Part shown: one piece after another, positions 1 to 7,628 of the stretch
How positions within the stretch are numbered: the stretch's first letter is position 1
Layout of the letters: every line of letters begins with the position of its first letter
Source: CBDFHC01 sp965247585
GTDB lineage: Bacteria > Chloroflexota > Dehalococcoidia > Lucifugimonadales > GCA-2712585
Length of the DNA stretch: 64,000 bases
NCBI GenBank assembly: GCA_965247585.1
Contig: CBDFHC010000005.1
Coordinates: 310,001-374,000 of the forward strand
Reading direction: 5' to 3'
Position numbers and translations under genes: made by a program
Notes under the pieces: model-generated
What the model was told of the DNA's origin: nothing
What the model saw: only the letters and a program-made list of their open reading frames with translations
Database searches by the model: none

Positions 1-1
1 T

Positions 2-703
2 ATCCAATGCCACGGGAACGGGGGGTACGTGAGGGACGGGGAGGCGGACTGGCTGGACGAGGAGGCGAAGACGATTTTTCTGGACGCGCTGGTGGGGGTA
101 GGGATAGCGGTGGCGGGATCGCACGGAACGGGTAACCACTGGGGCCGTCCGGACGCGGTGGCGGCGTACGGGGCGCTGTTTGACGCGTTGGCCTCGCAGC
201 CGGGGCTGGACGAGAAACGAGGAGGGCTTTGGGGCGGGGGACTGGGAGGCGCGGTGCTGTGGAACTCGGTGACGGGGCCGCTGCTGGGGCGCCTGCGGGC
301 GGTGGCGCCGCAACAGGCAGCGCTATCCTATGAGAGCGTAATAAGGGACCACAAGTTCAAGGCTCAACTGCTGGAGGCGTACGGGATTCCGGGGGACACG
401 CCGGACGACCTGGCGGTGTCGGCGCTTTCATTCAACGACCCGCTGAACCGGACGCGGCTGCTGGTGTCGCAGCGGGGGGCGGAGGCGGGCTCGCTGCTGC
501 CGGAGGTGCTGTTTGTGCACGGGGACGCGGACGAGAATATGCTGTACGAGGGTAACCCGGTGGCACTGTCCGAGGTGCTGAAGTCTAGCGGGGCACGATT
601 CTCGTTTCAGACGTTCCCGGGCGTTGGGCACGCGACGTACGACCTGAGGGAGAAGGCGTCAGCGCCGCTGGCGGCGTTTTTCAAGGGGGCGTTTGGGTTG
701 TAG
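2..703 (+). CDS. Alpha/beta hydrolase, 5' partial, lacking the usual nucleophile
   Basis: The frame is open from the window edge, so the N-terminus is missing; the GTG at 29 is probably internal because HGNGG, an oxyanion-type motif, precedes it. The remaining part resembles dienelactone-hydrolase or prolyl-oligopeptidase-like alpha/beta hydrolases: a late acid-loop motif LFVHGDADENM and a C-terminal GVGHATYDL supplying the catalytic His. The nucleophile elbow, expected as GxSxG, reads LWGGGLGGAVLW, with Gly where Ser, Cys or Asp should be. It may therefore be non-hydrolytic or use another residue. Substrate unknown. A dispersed hairpin repeat starts about 12 bp after the stop. Confidence 0.75.
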   Translation: MQCHGNGGYVRDGEADWLDEEAKTIFLDALVGVGIAVAGSHGTGNHWGRPDAVAAYGALFDALASQPGLDEKRGGLWGGGLGGAVLWNSVTGPLLGRLRAVAPQQAALSYESVIRDHKFKAQLLEAYGIPGDTPDDLAVSALSFNDPLNRTRLLVSQRGAEAGSLLPEVLFVHGDADENMLYEGNPVALSEVLKSSGARFSFQTFPGVGHATYDLREKASAPLAAFFKGAFGL

Positions 704-714
704 GCGTGGGCGCG

Positions 715-777
715 TTAGATTTCTAAGGGACACCCTCAGACTCCCGGCAGCCACCACCCAGGTTCCACGCATCCCCC
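715..777 (+). repeat. Dispersed hairpin repeat, copy 1 (right half only)
   Basis: This copy has the central hairpin in degraded form (ctaagggacaccctcag) followed by the cccggcag...ggttcc segment. It lies directly after the stop of the preceding hydrolase. The rest of the intergenic stretch to 1059 holds an imperfect inverted repeat at 839-868 (cactcctc...gaggagtg) and nothing else I recognise. Confidence 0.8.
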
Positions 778-1059
778 TGTGTGGTGGAGATGAAGTAGAT
801 GGTCAACTTTGTTGGCGGGAGGAACAACTCCCTCTCTGACACTCCTCCGATCAAGGCGGAGAGGAGTGTGCCGGGGTGTCTGTTTTCGGGAGAACCGGCT
901 GGGAGGGACGGGAATGGGGGCGGCGTTGACCGTTGCGGTGGGCGTGGCTAGAATTGCCGTGGCCTAGCGGGAGCAGGGGTTTTGCGGGGTGGAGGGGCGC
1001 CACGGGACCGGGGTTAAGACGACGAGAATCATGAGAAACGCAGCGATTGGAGAAGTGTA

Positions 1060-1845
1060 ATGGCATCAGAGCCGACTAAGAAGCAGGTTACGGTTGGGGG
1101 CGCGAAGATTGACTATCTGAAGGGAGGCAGCGGAGACCCGCTGCTGGTGCTCCACGGAGCAGGGGGCAACCTGGGCTGGCTGGATTACAACCGGGCGCTG
1201 GCGGAGCGGTACACGGTGTACGCGCCGTCGCACCCGGGATACGACGCCTCGGAGCGGCCGGATTGGCTGGAAACGATCCCGGACATGGCCTGCTTCTACC
1301 TGTGGTTCCTCCAGGAGATGGGGTTGGAGAAGGTGCGGCTGATGGGGGTGTCCATGGGGGGCTGGATAGCGGCGGAGATGGCCATTATGTGTCCGCAGGC
1401 GCTGGAGAGGCTGGTGCTAGTGGACGCGGCGGGGATCAAGCCCACAGAGGGGGAGATAGTAGACATCTTTCTAATTAGCCCGGAGCAGGTGAACGAACTG
1501 CTGTTTCACGACAAGGGCCAGGCGCCGGAGTGGGAGCAGTTGCTAGGTAGGGAACAGTCGCCGGAAGAGCGGCTGGTGGCGGAGATGAACCGGGAGACGG
1601 CGGTGCGGCTGTGCTGGAAACCGTATATGCACGATCCCCGGCTTGCAGGTTTGCTGGGGCGGGTCAATGTCCCCAGTCTGGTGGTTTGGGGGAGAGAGGA
1701 CGCGATTGTGCCGGTGAGGTGCGGGGAGCAGTACCACGAGGCGCTGCCCAATTCGACGCTGAAGGTGATGGAGGGTTGCGGGCACTGGCCCCACGTGGAG
1801 AAGCGGGACGAGTTTATTCAAACGGTAACGGAGTTCCTGGCCTAG
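1060..1845 (+). CDS. Alpha/beta hydrolase (meta-cleavage-product hydrolase/esterase-like)
   Basis: A 261-residue single-domain alpha/beta hydrolase. The oxyanion motif LHGAGG is near residue 31, the nucleophile elbow GVSMGG has Ser98, the acid is in VVWGREDAIVP near residue 214 and the His is in GCGHWPHVE near 242, so the triad is complete. The fold and spacing match the family of carboxylesterases and C-C hydrolases acting in aromatic ring-cleavage pathways; the exact substrate cannot be told. The ATG follows a weak ribosome site. The next gene, a flavin-dependent oxidoreductase, starts 43 bp downstream on the same strand, so co-transcription and a shared catabolic role are plausible. Confidence 0.85.
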   Translation: MASEPTKKQVTVGGAKIDYLKGGSGDPLLVLHGAGGNLGWLDYNRALAERYTVYAPSHPGYDASERPDWLETIPDMACFYLWFLQEMGLEKVRLMGVSMGGWIAAEMAIMCPQALERLVLVDAAGIKPTEGEIVDIFLISPEQVNELLFHDKGQAPEWEQLLGREQSPEERLVAEMNRETAVRLCWKPYMHDPRLAGLLGRVNVPSLVVWGREDAIVPVRCGEQYHEALPNSTLKVMEGCGHWPHVEKRDEFIQTVTEFLA

Positions 1846-1888
1846 TCCAAGATAGCGGCAACACAAGCACGAACGAAGAGGAGCCCCC

Positions 1889-3019
1889 ATGGATGTTTAT
1901 TACTTCACGGAGATGCCCTACGCGGAGTTCGACGAGAACGAGGCGGACAAGTACCCATCTATGCGGCTGACGTTTCCGAACACGTACTTCGACGCGAATA
2001 AGGCGCACTACCTGTTCCAACGGTATTTGGACGAGTACGTGTACGCGGAGGAGACGGGCTGGGACGGGCTGATGATCAACGAGCACCACAACACGCCGTC
2101 TTGCATGGACGTGGAGGTGAATATCACCGGGGGAATTCTGGCGCGGATCACGAAGAGGGTGCCGATCCTGCTCCTGGGTAACGTGATGCCCACCACGGAT
2201 AACCCAACGCGGATTGCGGAAGAGGTGGCGATGCTGGACGTTATCTCCGGCGGGCGGATTATCTCCGGTATAGTCAGGGGAATCGGCGTAGAATCGTGGG
2301 CCAATAACACGAACCCGGTGTATAACCGGGAGCGGTTCGAGGAAGCGCACGACTTGATGATAAAGACGTGGACGACGCCGGGGCCGTTCCGGTGGGAGGG
2401 GAAGCACTTCCACTTTCGAGTAGTCAACCCCTGGGTGTTGCCGATCCAGAAGCCGCACCCGCCGGTCTGGACGCCGGGGGCCGGGAGCCCGGAGTCGGTG
2501 GAGTGGGCGGCGCGACGGCGGTACACGTACGCGGCGTTCCTGACGCCGTTAAATGTAGCGAAGGACCTGTTCGACATTTACCGGGAGACGGCGGCGGAGG
2601 ACGGCTGGACGCCGGGGCCGGAGAAGTTCGCCTTCATGATCTGCTGCCACGTCAACGATACGGATGAGAAGGCGTACGAAGAGGGGAAGCATTTCCTGTG
2701 GCGGATGCGCCGCCCGCTAGAGGGGCCGCGGGAGTATTTCATGCCGCCAGGGTACGTGACCCGGCGGGGAGCGCAGATGGCGAATCGGATAAGGCCGAAG
2801 CCGCTTTCGCAGCTAAGCTACGAGGAGCTTCAAGAGAGCTATCACCTGGTGACTGGCAGCCCGGAGACGGTGATCAAGAAGCTACGGTACATTCGGGACG
2901 AGCTAGGCATTGGGACGTTGATGCTGGAGTCGCAGGCGGGAAGGATGTCGCATGAGACGACGAAGCGGCACATTGAGCTGATGGGTAAAGAGGTGATACC
3001 GGCGTTAAAGGAGGGGTAG
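1889..3019 (+). CDS. LLM-class flavin-dependent oxidoreductase (luciferase-like monooxygenase)
   Basis: A 376-residue protein of the bacterial-luciferase-like TIM-barrel family, which uses FMN or F420 to oxidise organic substrates. Recognisable segments are the early GWDGLMINEHHNTP motif, the ILLLGNVMP beta strand, EEVAMLDVISGGRI (typical of FMN-type members) and a C-terminal GTLMLESQAGRM strand. Length is normal. The ATG is preceded by AGAGGAGCCCCC, a fair ribosome site. It lies behind the alpha/beta hydrolase at 1060, and such monooxygenase-hydrolase pairs are common in SAR202-type genomes, where they are thought to attack recalcitrant organic matter. Substrate unknown. Confidence 0.9.
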   Translation: MDVYYFTEMPYAEFDENEADKYPSMRLTFPNTYFDANKAHYLFQRYLDEYVYAEETGWDGLMINEHHNTPSCMDVEVNITGGILARITKRVPILLLGNVMPTTDNPTRIAEEVAMLDVISGGRIISGIVRGIGVESWANNTNPVYNRERFEEAHDLMIKTWTTPGPFRWEGKHFHFRVVNPWVLPIQKPHPPVWTPGAGSPESVEWAARRRYTYAAFLTPLNVAKDLFDIYRETAAEDGWTPGPEKFAFMICCHVNDTDEKAYEEGKHFLWRMRRPLEGPREYFMPPGYVTRRGAQMANRIRPKPLSQLSYEELQESYHLVTGSPETVIKKLRYIRDELGIGTLMLESQAGRMSHETTKRHIELMGKEVIPALKEG

Positions 3020-3025
3020 GGGCGA

Positions 3026-3348
3026 CTGTTTCTGAGGGACACCCTCAGATTCCCGGCAGCCGCCACCCAGGTTCCCTGCACTCTCCTGCGGGGTTGGTAC
3101 CACGAAGGGTTGCGAATCACAGGTTGGTGGTACCCATGCGCCTACGAGGGCCTGAACCTTGGATGAGAGGGAGAGCAGTATGGGATCGTCCTTCGAGAGC
3201 CTCAGGATGAGCGGGTTGGCAGGGTAGAACGGTTAGGGTTGGTGGTTCCCACCCGCCCGCCCCGGAAGGTTAATAAAGAATATTTTGAGGGACACCCTCA
3301 GACTCCTGGCAGCCGCCACCGAGGTTCCCTGCACTCTCCTGGGGTGGC
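3026..3348 (+). repeat. Repeat-rich intergenic region: dispersed hairpin repeat copies 2 and 3 plus a second repeat family
   Basis: Copy 2 (about 3030-3092) sits 12 bp after the oxidoreductase stop. A left-half fragment (cacaggttggtggtaccc) lies at 3119-3136. A different repeat family with the core cttcgagagcctcaggatga covers about 3178-3230, and a full-length copy 3 covers about 3225-3346. The IS630 element has inserted at the right edge of copy 3. Confidence 0.85.
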
Positions 3349-3374
3349 CGGATTAAGACTAGTACTCAGTCAAC

Positions 3375-4022
3375 CTAATTGTTGGCAGGATAGAGATGGT
3401 GAAGCTTGACTCGGGCGTCCACAGTGGAGAATCTCCAGTCAATGGTTGCTCCGGCTTGGTTTCGTTCTGCCTCCAGGGCCGCGATCTCGCCACTCAAAGT
3501 CTCTTCATCGGCAATACGCCGGCGCAGGACTCGCCTGGCCAAGACACTGAACTCGATCTCTGCCATGTTGAGCCAACTACCGTGCTTGGGAGTGTAGTGA
3601 AACTCCAAGCGTTTGCGTATTCGCCTAGCCTCCTTGGGCTCGAAGGTTTCGTAGAGGGAAGCTGGTTTGTGGGTGTTGAGGTTGTCCAGCACCACCCGGA
3701 TCTTCTCGGACGCTGGGTAAGCTTCATCGGCCAGCCACCGCATCTGCTGAGCGAAGTCCACCATGGTACGACGTTCGGTCACTGCCACATGCCTCCAGCC
3801 CGCCAGGGGCTCGCACAGCATGAACAGGTTTCGGGTGCCATTGCGCTGGTACTCGTAATCGTATCGCTCCCGTCGTGCCGGCTTGGGCGGGATCGGAGAC
3901 CTCTTTTCCGCCAGCAACTGCTTGGAGGTCTCGTCGAAACAGACCACCGGGCGCTCTGGGTCATAGGGTTCCGCGTAAAGGTCCAGCACATCCTCCATAC
4001 ACGCCACAAACTCGGCGCTCAC
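3375..4022 (-). CDS. IS630 transposase, DDE catalytic part (second frame)
   Basis: This 215-residue frame carries the DDE triad of IS630-family transposases: VCFDETS (first Asp), VVLDNLNTHKP (second Asp) and NMAEIEFSVLARR (Glu), plus the FHYTPKHGSWLN stretch typical of the family. It lacks its own HTH region. A GTG near the overlap could initiate it, but it more likely follows a -1 ribosomal frameshift from the upstream frame at the A7 tract (4066-4072), giving a fused product of about 374 residues. After the shift the joined protein reads LKKNSLKPWQKKEWCIPQ, a natural IS630 linker. Confidence 0.9.
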   Translation of the reverse strand: MSAEFVACMEDVLDLYAEPYDPERPVVCFDETSKQLLAEKRSPIPPKPARRERYDYEYQRNGTRNLFMLCEPLAGWRHVAVTERRTMVDFAQQMRWLADEAYPASEKIRVVLDNLNTHKPASLYETFEPKEARRIRKRLEFHYTPKHGSWLNMAEIEFSVLARRVLRRRIADEETLSGEIAALEAERNQAGATIDWRFSTVDARVKLHHLYPANN

Positions 4023-4498
4023 CTGGGGAATACACCACTCCTTCTTCTGCCACGGCTTGAGACTGTTTTTTTCAACCGCTTGCGAATTCCCTCGTGGGAC
4101 ATGGAGGGCGCCAGCCCCAACTCCACCACCTTGTTTGCCAGGAGCCGCAGGGTCCAGTGGTCATGGCCTGGAGGGGCCTCGCTGCACGCCAGGGCAATCA
4201 GGTGCGCTTCCCCCCGCTCATCCAGTTTGGTCGGATGTCCTGGCCGAGGATCTTCCTCCAAGGCCCGCTTCAGTCCTCCCTCCAGGTACCGCCGCTTGGT
4301 ACGGCACACCGTACCCGCAGACGTGTCCAGCGCCTCCACGATGCGCATCACCCCCCAGCCCGTATCTGCCTTTAGCAGAATACGGGCCCGGGCAACCTTT
4401 CGCGCTGGGCTCTTTCCCCCGCGAATCAGTCGTTCCAACTGGTCTCGTTCTTCCCTTTCCAACCGGACCACATACCGTTCTCGTCCCATGGCTGCCAC
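4019..4498 (-). CDS. IS630 transposase, N-terminal helix-turn-helix part (first frame)
   Basis: This 159-residue frame holds the DNA-binding region: RARILLKADTGWGVMRIVEALDTSAGTVCRTKRRYLEGGL is a winged HTH of the IS630/Tc1 type, followed by RPGHPTKLDE and HWTLRLLANKVVE. The last 15 residues (after Lys144) have no counterpart in the family and result from reading past the A7 tract in the zero frame. It overlaps the catalytic frame by 4 nt. The whole set behaves as one transposase made by frameshifting, or, less likely, one inactivated by a single-base slip. Confidence 0.88.
   Translation of the reverse strand: MAAMGRERYVVRLEREERDQLERLIRGGKSPARKVARARILLKADTGWGVMRIVEALDTSAGTVCRTKRRYLEGGLKRALEEDPRPGHPTKLDERGEAHLIALACSEAPPGHDHWTLRLLANKVVELGLAPSMSHEGIRKRLKKTVSSRGRRRSGVFPR
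4066..4072 (-). other. Putative -1 programmed frameshift site (A7) in the IS630 transposase
   Basis: On the minus strand the zero frame reads TTG AAA AAA ACA. A -1 slip on the two lysine codons continues AAC AGT CTC AAG and enters the catalytic frame exactly. The A7 tract followed by C matches classical slippery sequences of insertion elements. A replication slip would give the same reading. Confidence 0.7.
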
Positions 4499-4678
4499 CC
4501 TCCTACGTCAACACTCCTAAAAAAGGGTAGCAACCTTAGACGTTTTCTTAAACAATTACCAAAACCGAGTTGACTGAGTACTAGCTGGCTGGTTCAGACG
4601 ATGGTAACCAGACCAGGAGGATGCCCGTCCACCCACTGAATGGCTGCATCCTCGTTGGGCTCCGCGCGGGTTGGCAGG

Positions 4679-5806
4679 CTAGAGGAAGCCGTAGAGGTGG
4701 CCGGCGTTGTCACAGGTGACTTTGCGCCGGGAGGCCTCGGGGACGCCGGCGAGGTCGTGGGCGATGGTCTCGCGGGAGTCGGGCCAGATGCCGTCGGGGT
4801 GAGGGTAGTCGGAGCCCCAGATGACGTGCTCGTCACCAACCATTGGGAGGAAGTCAGCGAGGCCGTGCTCGGTCTGATAGGTGGTGTACCCCTGGCGGAA
4901 CCAGTAGTCGCTGGGGGGTAGGGGGACGCCGGGGACGGGGGACCGCTCGGCATGCTCATCGTCCATGCGGTTGAGGAGGTGGGGGAGCCAGGTGACGCCG
5001 CATTCGCCGAGGACGAATTTGAAGTCCGGAAAACGTTCGCAGGCGCCGGAGAAGATGACGCTGGCCAGATACTCCGCGCCAGCGATCTGCAGGAGGCTGA
5101 TCCAGGTGAGGCGCCACTGAAGATCGTACTGTATTTGGGTCTGGGGATCGTCTGCGCGGCGGGTGTTTATGCCTGTGGAGTGGAATGATATGGGCATGGA
5201 GCACTCGGCGGCGGCCTGCCAGAGGGCGTCCCAATCTCGGTGCCAGAGGGGTTTGACTGCGGTGGCGACGGCGAAATCGGCGCCCTTGAGGCCCAGAGCA
5301 GCGGCGCGCCGTAGCTCGGCGGCGGCGGCTTCCGGATCGTGGTTGGGGATGCAGGCCAGGGCGGCCCAGCGGCCGGGCTGCTGCTTGACGAAGTCGGCAA
5401 CCCAGGTGTTGTAGGCCTGGTAGATGACGTTGGTGAGCTCCAAGTCGCTGATCCACCTGCCGATGCCCAAGATGCCGTAGATGACCTCTCCGTCAATGCC
5501 ATCGAGGTCCATATCGCGGAGGCGAAGCGCCGGGGTGGTGGGGTGGGGACCCTGCTCATAGAAGCCGGCGTCCATCATGCGGTCGACGCGTTTGTACTCG
5601 CCGCGCTGGGGCTTGCGGAATCCGAAGCCGAGGCCGCCGTAGACGCCGAGATCCACGTGGTTGGCAATCCAGTGGGGACCGTCTTCGCGTTCCACCACTC
5701 GGGGGACGAGGTCACGGTACTGGGCGGGGGCGTTTTCGACGAAGAGGTCTCCGGGCATCCAGGTGAGGTCTATGTGGGAGTCGCCGGAGATTAGCGAGTA
5801 GTCCAT
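4679..5806 (-). CDS. Amidohydrolase family 2 metal-dependent hydrolase
   Basis: A 375-residue TIM-barrel protein of the amidohydrolase-2 group, which includes decarboxylases and hydrolases of aromatic or lactone substrates. The N-terminal SGDSHID is the modified metal motif (Asp-x-His) seen in this group. SFHSTG carries the barrel His and WGSDYPHPDG the terminal Asp. FERFPDFKFVL-like spacing (CERFPDFKFVLGECG) is also typical. The ATG has no strong ribosome site. It stands alone on the minus strand between the IS630 element and an intergenic stretch with a hairpin repeat. A second member of the family lies at 14132. Substrate unknown. Confidence 0.85.
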   Translation of the reverse strand: MDYSLISGDSHIDLTWMPGDLFVENAPAQYRDLVPRVVEREDGPHWIANHVDLGVYGGLGFGFRKPQRGEYKRVDRMMDAGFYEQGPHPTTPALRLRDMDLDGIDGEVIYGILGIGRWISDLELTNVIYQAYNTWVADFVKQQPGRWAALACIPNHDPEAAAAELRRAAALGLKGADFAVATAVKPLWHRDWDALWQAAAECSMPISFHSTGINTRRADDPQTQIQYDLQWRLTWISLLQIAGAEYLASVIFSGACERFPDFKFVLGECGVTWLPHLLNRMDDEHAERSPVPGVPLPPSDYWFRQGYTTYQTEHGLADFLPMVGDEHVIWGSDYPHPDGIWPDSRETIAHDLAGVPEASRRKVTCDNAGHLYGFL

Positions 5807-5965
5807 CAGGTCTCCAGTTAAAGGTTATGCGTTTGGTCTGCGCGGGGCGGCAGCCTTCAAGGTTTTAGCACTACGCTATGAAGGGAGTCAAGGATCAAGG
5901 GGGCTAGGGCGGGTGGCGGGCCTATCGCCGGAGGCTGTCAGCCGTGGCGGTGGGTTTCCTCACTG

Positions 5966-6090
5966 CGAAGGGTTGCGAACCACAGGTTGGTGGTTTCCAC
6001 CCGCCCGCCCCGGAAGGTTTTTAAAAATTTGTTTCTAAGGGTCACCCTCAGGCTCCCGGCGGTGGGGGTTGTGCGCCTCTAGACTCCGCC
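5966..6090 (+). repeat. Dispersed hairpin repeat, copy 4 (degenerate right end)
   Basis: The left half (ggttgcgaaccacaggttggtgg) and A/T-rich middle are intact. The central hairpin has mismatches (ctaagggtcaccctcag) and the right hairpin is degraded. It lies between the amidohydrolase and the small coiled-coil gene. The remainder of 5807-6253 shows no gene. Confidence 0.8.
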
Positions 6091-6253
6091 TTACGAACTT
6101 TCCATAGGAAAGAGATAGTCGACTCGCCAGCGATGATATGGTCGTTGTTTTAGGGGCAGGAATCGTGATGACGTGTTTCTTCTTGCAAACGGGAGGACAG
6201 CCTACGGTCATGGAGCGATCCCTCAGTAGTTCACTCCGGTAAGGGAGTTGGGG

Positions 6254-6583
6254 CTAACTGGTGGTTGGGCTTTTTAACGAATTCAGATAATTTCCATAGA
6301 CCTTGAATTCCTTGTCCAATTGCTTGCGCCTGCCCAAGGCATCTTCGATTTGGGCCTTTAGGATTTCTCGCTGTGTTTCTTGATCTGTGTAGTCCAGCGT
6401 GGTCAGCGTATTGTCAGTTGCCCACCACCTGGTTGCGATTTCGGCACTTACTCCAACCAACCTCTCATGCAGAATTTGCAAAAGGCTATCTGCCTCGGCG
6501 AGCTCGTTCTCCTTTGATTGAACAAGAGATTCCACTGCGGTTCGATGCTCCTGTTCAGTTATGTGAAATGGGTCGTTCGGCAT
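6254..6583 (-). CDS. Hypothetical coiled-coil protein
   Basis: This is a 109-residue acidic, helical protein with heptad-like leucines and charged residues (residues about 14-50 and 72-95), a probable coiled coil, and no signal peptide or membrane segment. No family recognised. The start is supported by GAGGTG just upstream of the ATG. Its codon use is more A/T-rich than the neighbours', which suggests transfer. It is divergent from the crotonase gene that follows. Confidence 0.6.
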   Translation of the reverse strand: MPNDPFHITEQEHRTAVESLVQSKENELAEADSLLQILHERLVGVSAEIATRWWATDNTLTTLDYTDQETQREILKAQIEDALGRRKQLDKEFKVYGNYLNSLKSPTTS

Positions 6584-6767
6584 CAGGTCACCTCAACTCT
6601 CGGTAATGATCGTCCGATTATATCAGAAAACAGACCATTTGTTCCAGGAGTCGGAGCAAAACACCAATCTTTACTCCACGAGTAACGATTACGACCTCAA
6701 CTTGTCGCAACTCCGGGGTTGGACTATATTATGGGCCGAGAGTCGAGCCGATCTGGTGGGGGCATTG

Positions 6768-7619
6768 ATGGCCAACGAGTACGTGAAGGTGGAGCGGCGG
6801 GACGGGGTGCTGAAGCTGACGATGGTGGACTTGAAGACGCGGAACGCGCTGGGTCCGGAGATGGTGGAGGAGATGTACCGGGAGCTGGACCGGTTTGAGC
6901 AGGAGCCGGAGGACCGGGTGCTGCTGCTGACGGGTGAGGACCCGTCGTTTTGCTCGGGGGCCAACGTGCGCCGGTTCCGGGAGGATATTCAAAGTCGGGG
7001 AGGCGGCGCATCCGATAAGCCTGTGGAGGGGTTGCCGTGGGGGCAGATGGAGGCGGGGCTGGGGAAACGGAGACCGGCAGAGCCCAATTCGCCGCCGCTG
7101 ATGCCGCTGAGGATTCACGACTTGCAGAAGCCGTCCATAGCGGCGGTGAACGGACACGCGATAGGGGTGGGGATGGGGCTGGCGCTGGCGTGCGATATTC
7201 GCGTGGCGTCAGAGGGCGCGGAGTTTTCGGAAGCGTTCGTGCGGATGGGGCTGATCCCGGGGGACGGGAGCTGCTGGCAGTTGCCCCGGCTGATTGGGTT
7301 GAGCCAAACGTTTTTGCTGCAGTACACCGGGGACCGGATAGACGGAACGGAGGCGTATCGTCTGGGGCTGGTAAGCAAGGTGTACCCGCAGGACCGGCTG
7401 ATGCCTGAAGCTATGGAACTGGCGACACGAATGGCCCAGGGGGCGACGTATTCGATGTCACTGATCAAGTACCTGGTACACAAGTCGATGGATTTGGACC
7501 TGGCGGAGAGCCTGGAGCTGGCGCGGGTGGCGCAGGAGATGGTGCAAAGCTCAGATGACCACAAAGAGGCGGTGCAGGCGTTCCTAGAGAAGCGGAAGCC
7601 GGTGTTCAAGGGGAGATAG
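6768..7619 (+). CDS. Enoyl-CoA hydratase/isomerase (crotonase family)
   Basis: A 283-residue crotonase. NALGPEMVEEMYRELD opens the fold, LLLTGEDPSFCSGANVRRF carries the first oxyanion-hole strand, and AAVNGHAIGVGMGLALACDIRVASEGAEFSEAF plus VRMGLIPGDGS the second, with a Glu in the catalytic region. It should hydrate or isomerise an enoyl-CoA. The frame stays open upstream to 6606, but I place the start at the ATG 6768 (MANEYVKVERRDG) because homology begins there and a G-rich ribosome site precedes it. Two acyl-CoA dehydrogenases follow at 9 and 7 bp, so the three form an operon for beta-oxidation-like steps. Confidence 0.9.
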   Translation: MANEYVKVERRDGVLKLTMVDLKTRNALGPEMVEEMYRELDRFEQEPEDRVLLLTGEDPSFCSGANVRRFREDIQSRGGGASDKPVEGLPWGQMEAGLGKRRPAEPNSPPLMPLRIHDLQKPSIAAVNGHAIGVGMGLALACDIRVASEGAEFSEAFVRMGLIPGDGSCWQLPRLIGLSQTFLLQYTGDRIDGTEAYRLGLVSKVYPQDRLMPEAMELATRMAQGATYSMSLIKYLVHKSMDLDLAESLELARVAQEMVQSSDDHKEAVQAFLEKRKPVFKGR

Positions 7620-7628
7620 GACGAGGCT

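Larger units (their letters stand above)
3360..4583 (-). mobile_element. Complete IS630-family insertion sequence (about 1.22 kb)
   Basis: The ends are identical 15-bp inverted repeats that include the TA target: tagtactcagtcaac at 3360-3374 and its reverse complement at 4569-4583. Insertion at TA with TA duplication is the rule for IS630/Tc1-mariner elements. Inside are two overlapping minus-strand frames, an HTH part (4019-4498) and a DDE part (3375-4022). Its plus strand is less G-rich than the surrounding genes, in keeping with a recent arrival. It lies between a dispersed hairpin repeat and the amidohydrolase at 4679. Confidence 0.93.

Noticed and set aside
1814..2458. Long minus-strand frame opposite the LLM oxidoreductase
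   Set aside because: Arg/His/Pro-rich composition typical of antisense reading of a GC-rich gene. The same applies to other long shadow frames, for example opposite the acyl-CoA dehydrogenases, lhr and the ggt gene.
3396..4520. Plus-strand frames of up to 374 residues across the IS630 element
   Set aside because: They are antisense to a clear transposase and show no protein family.
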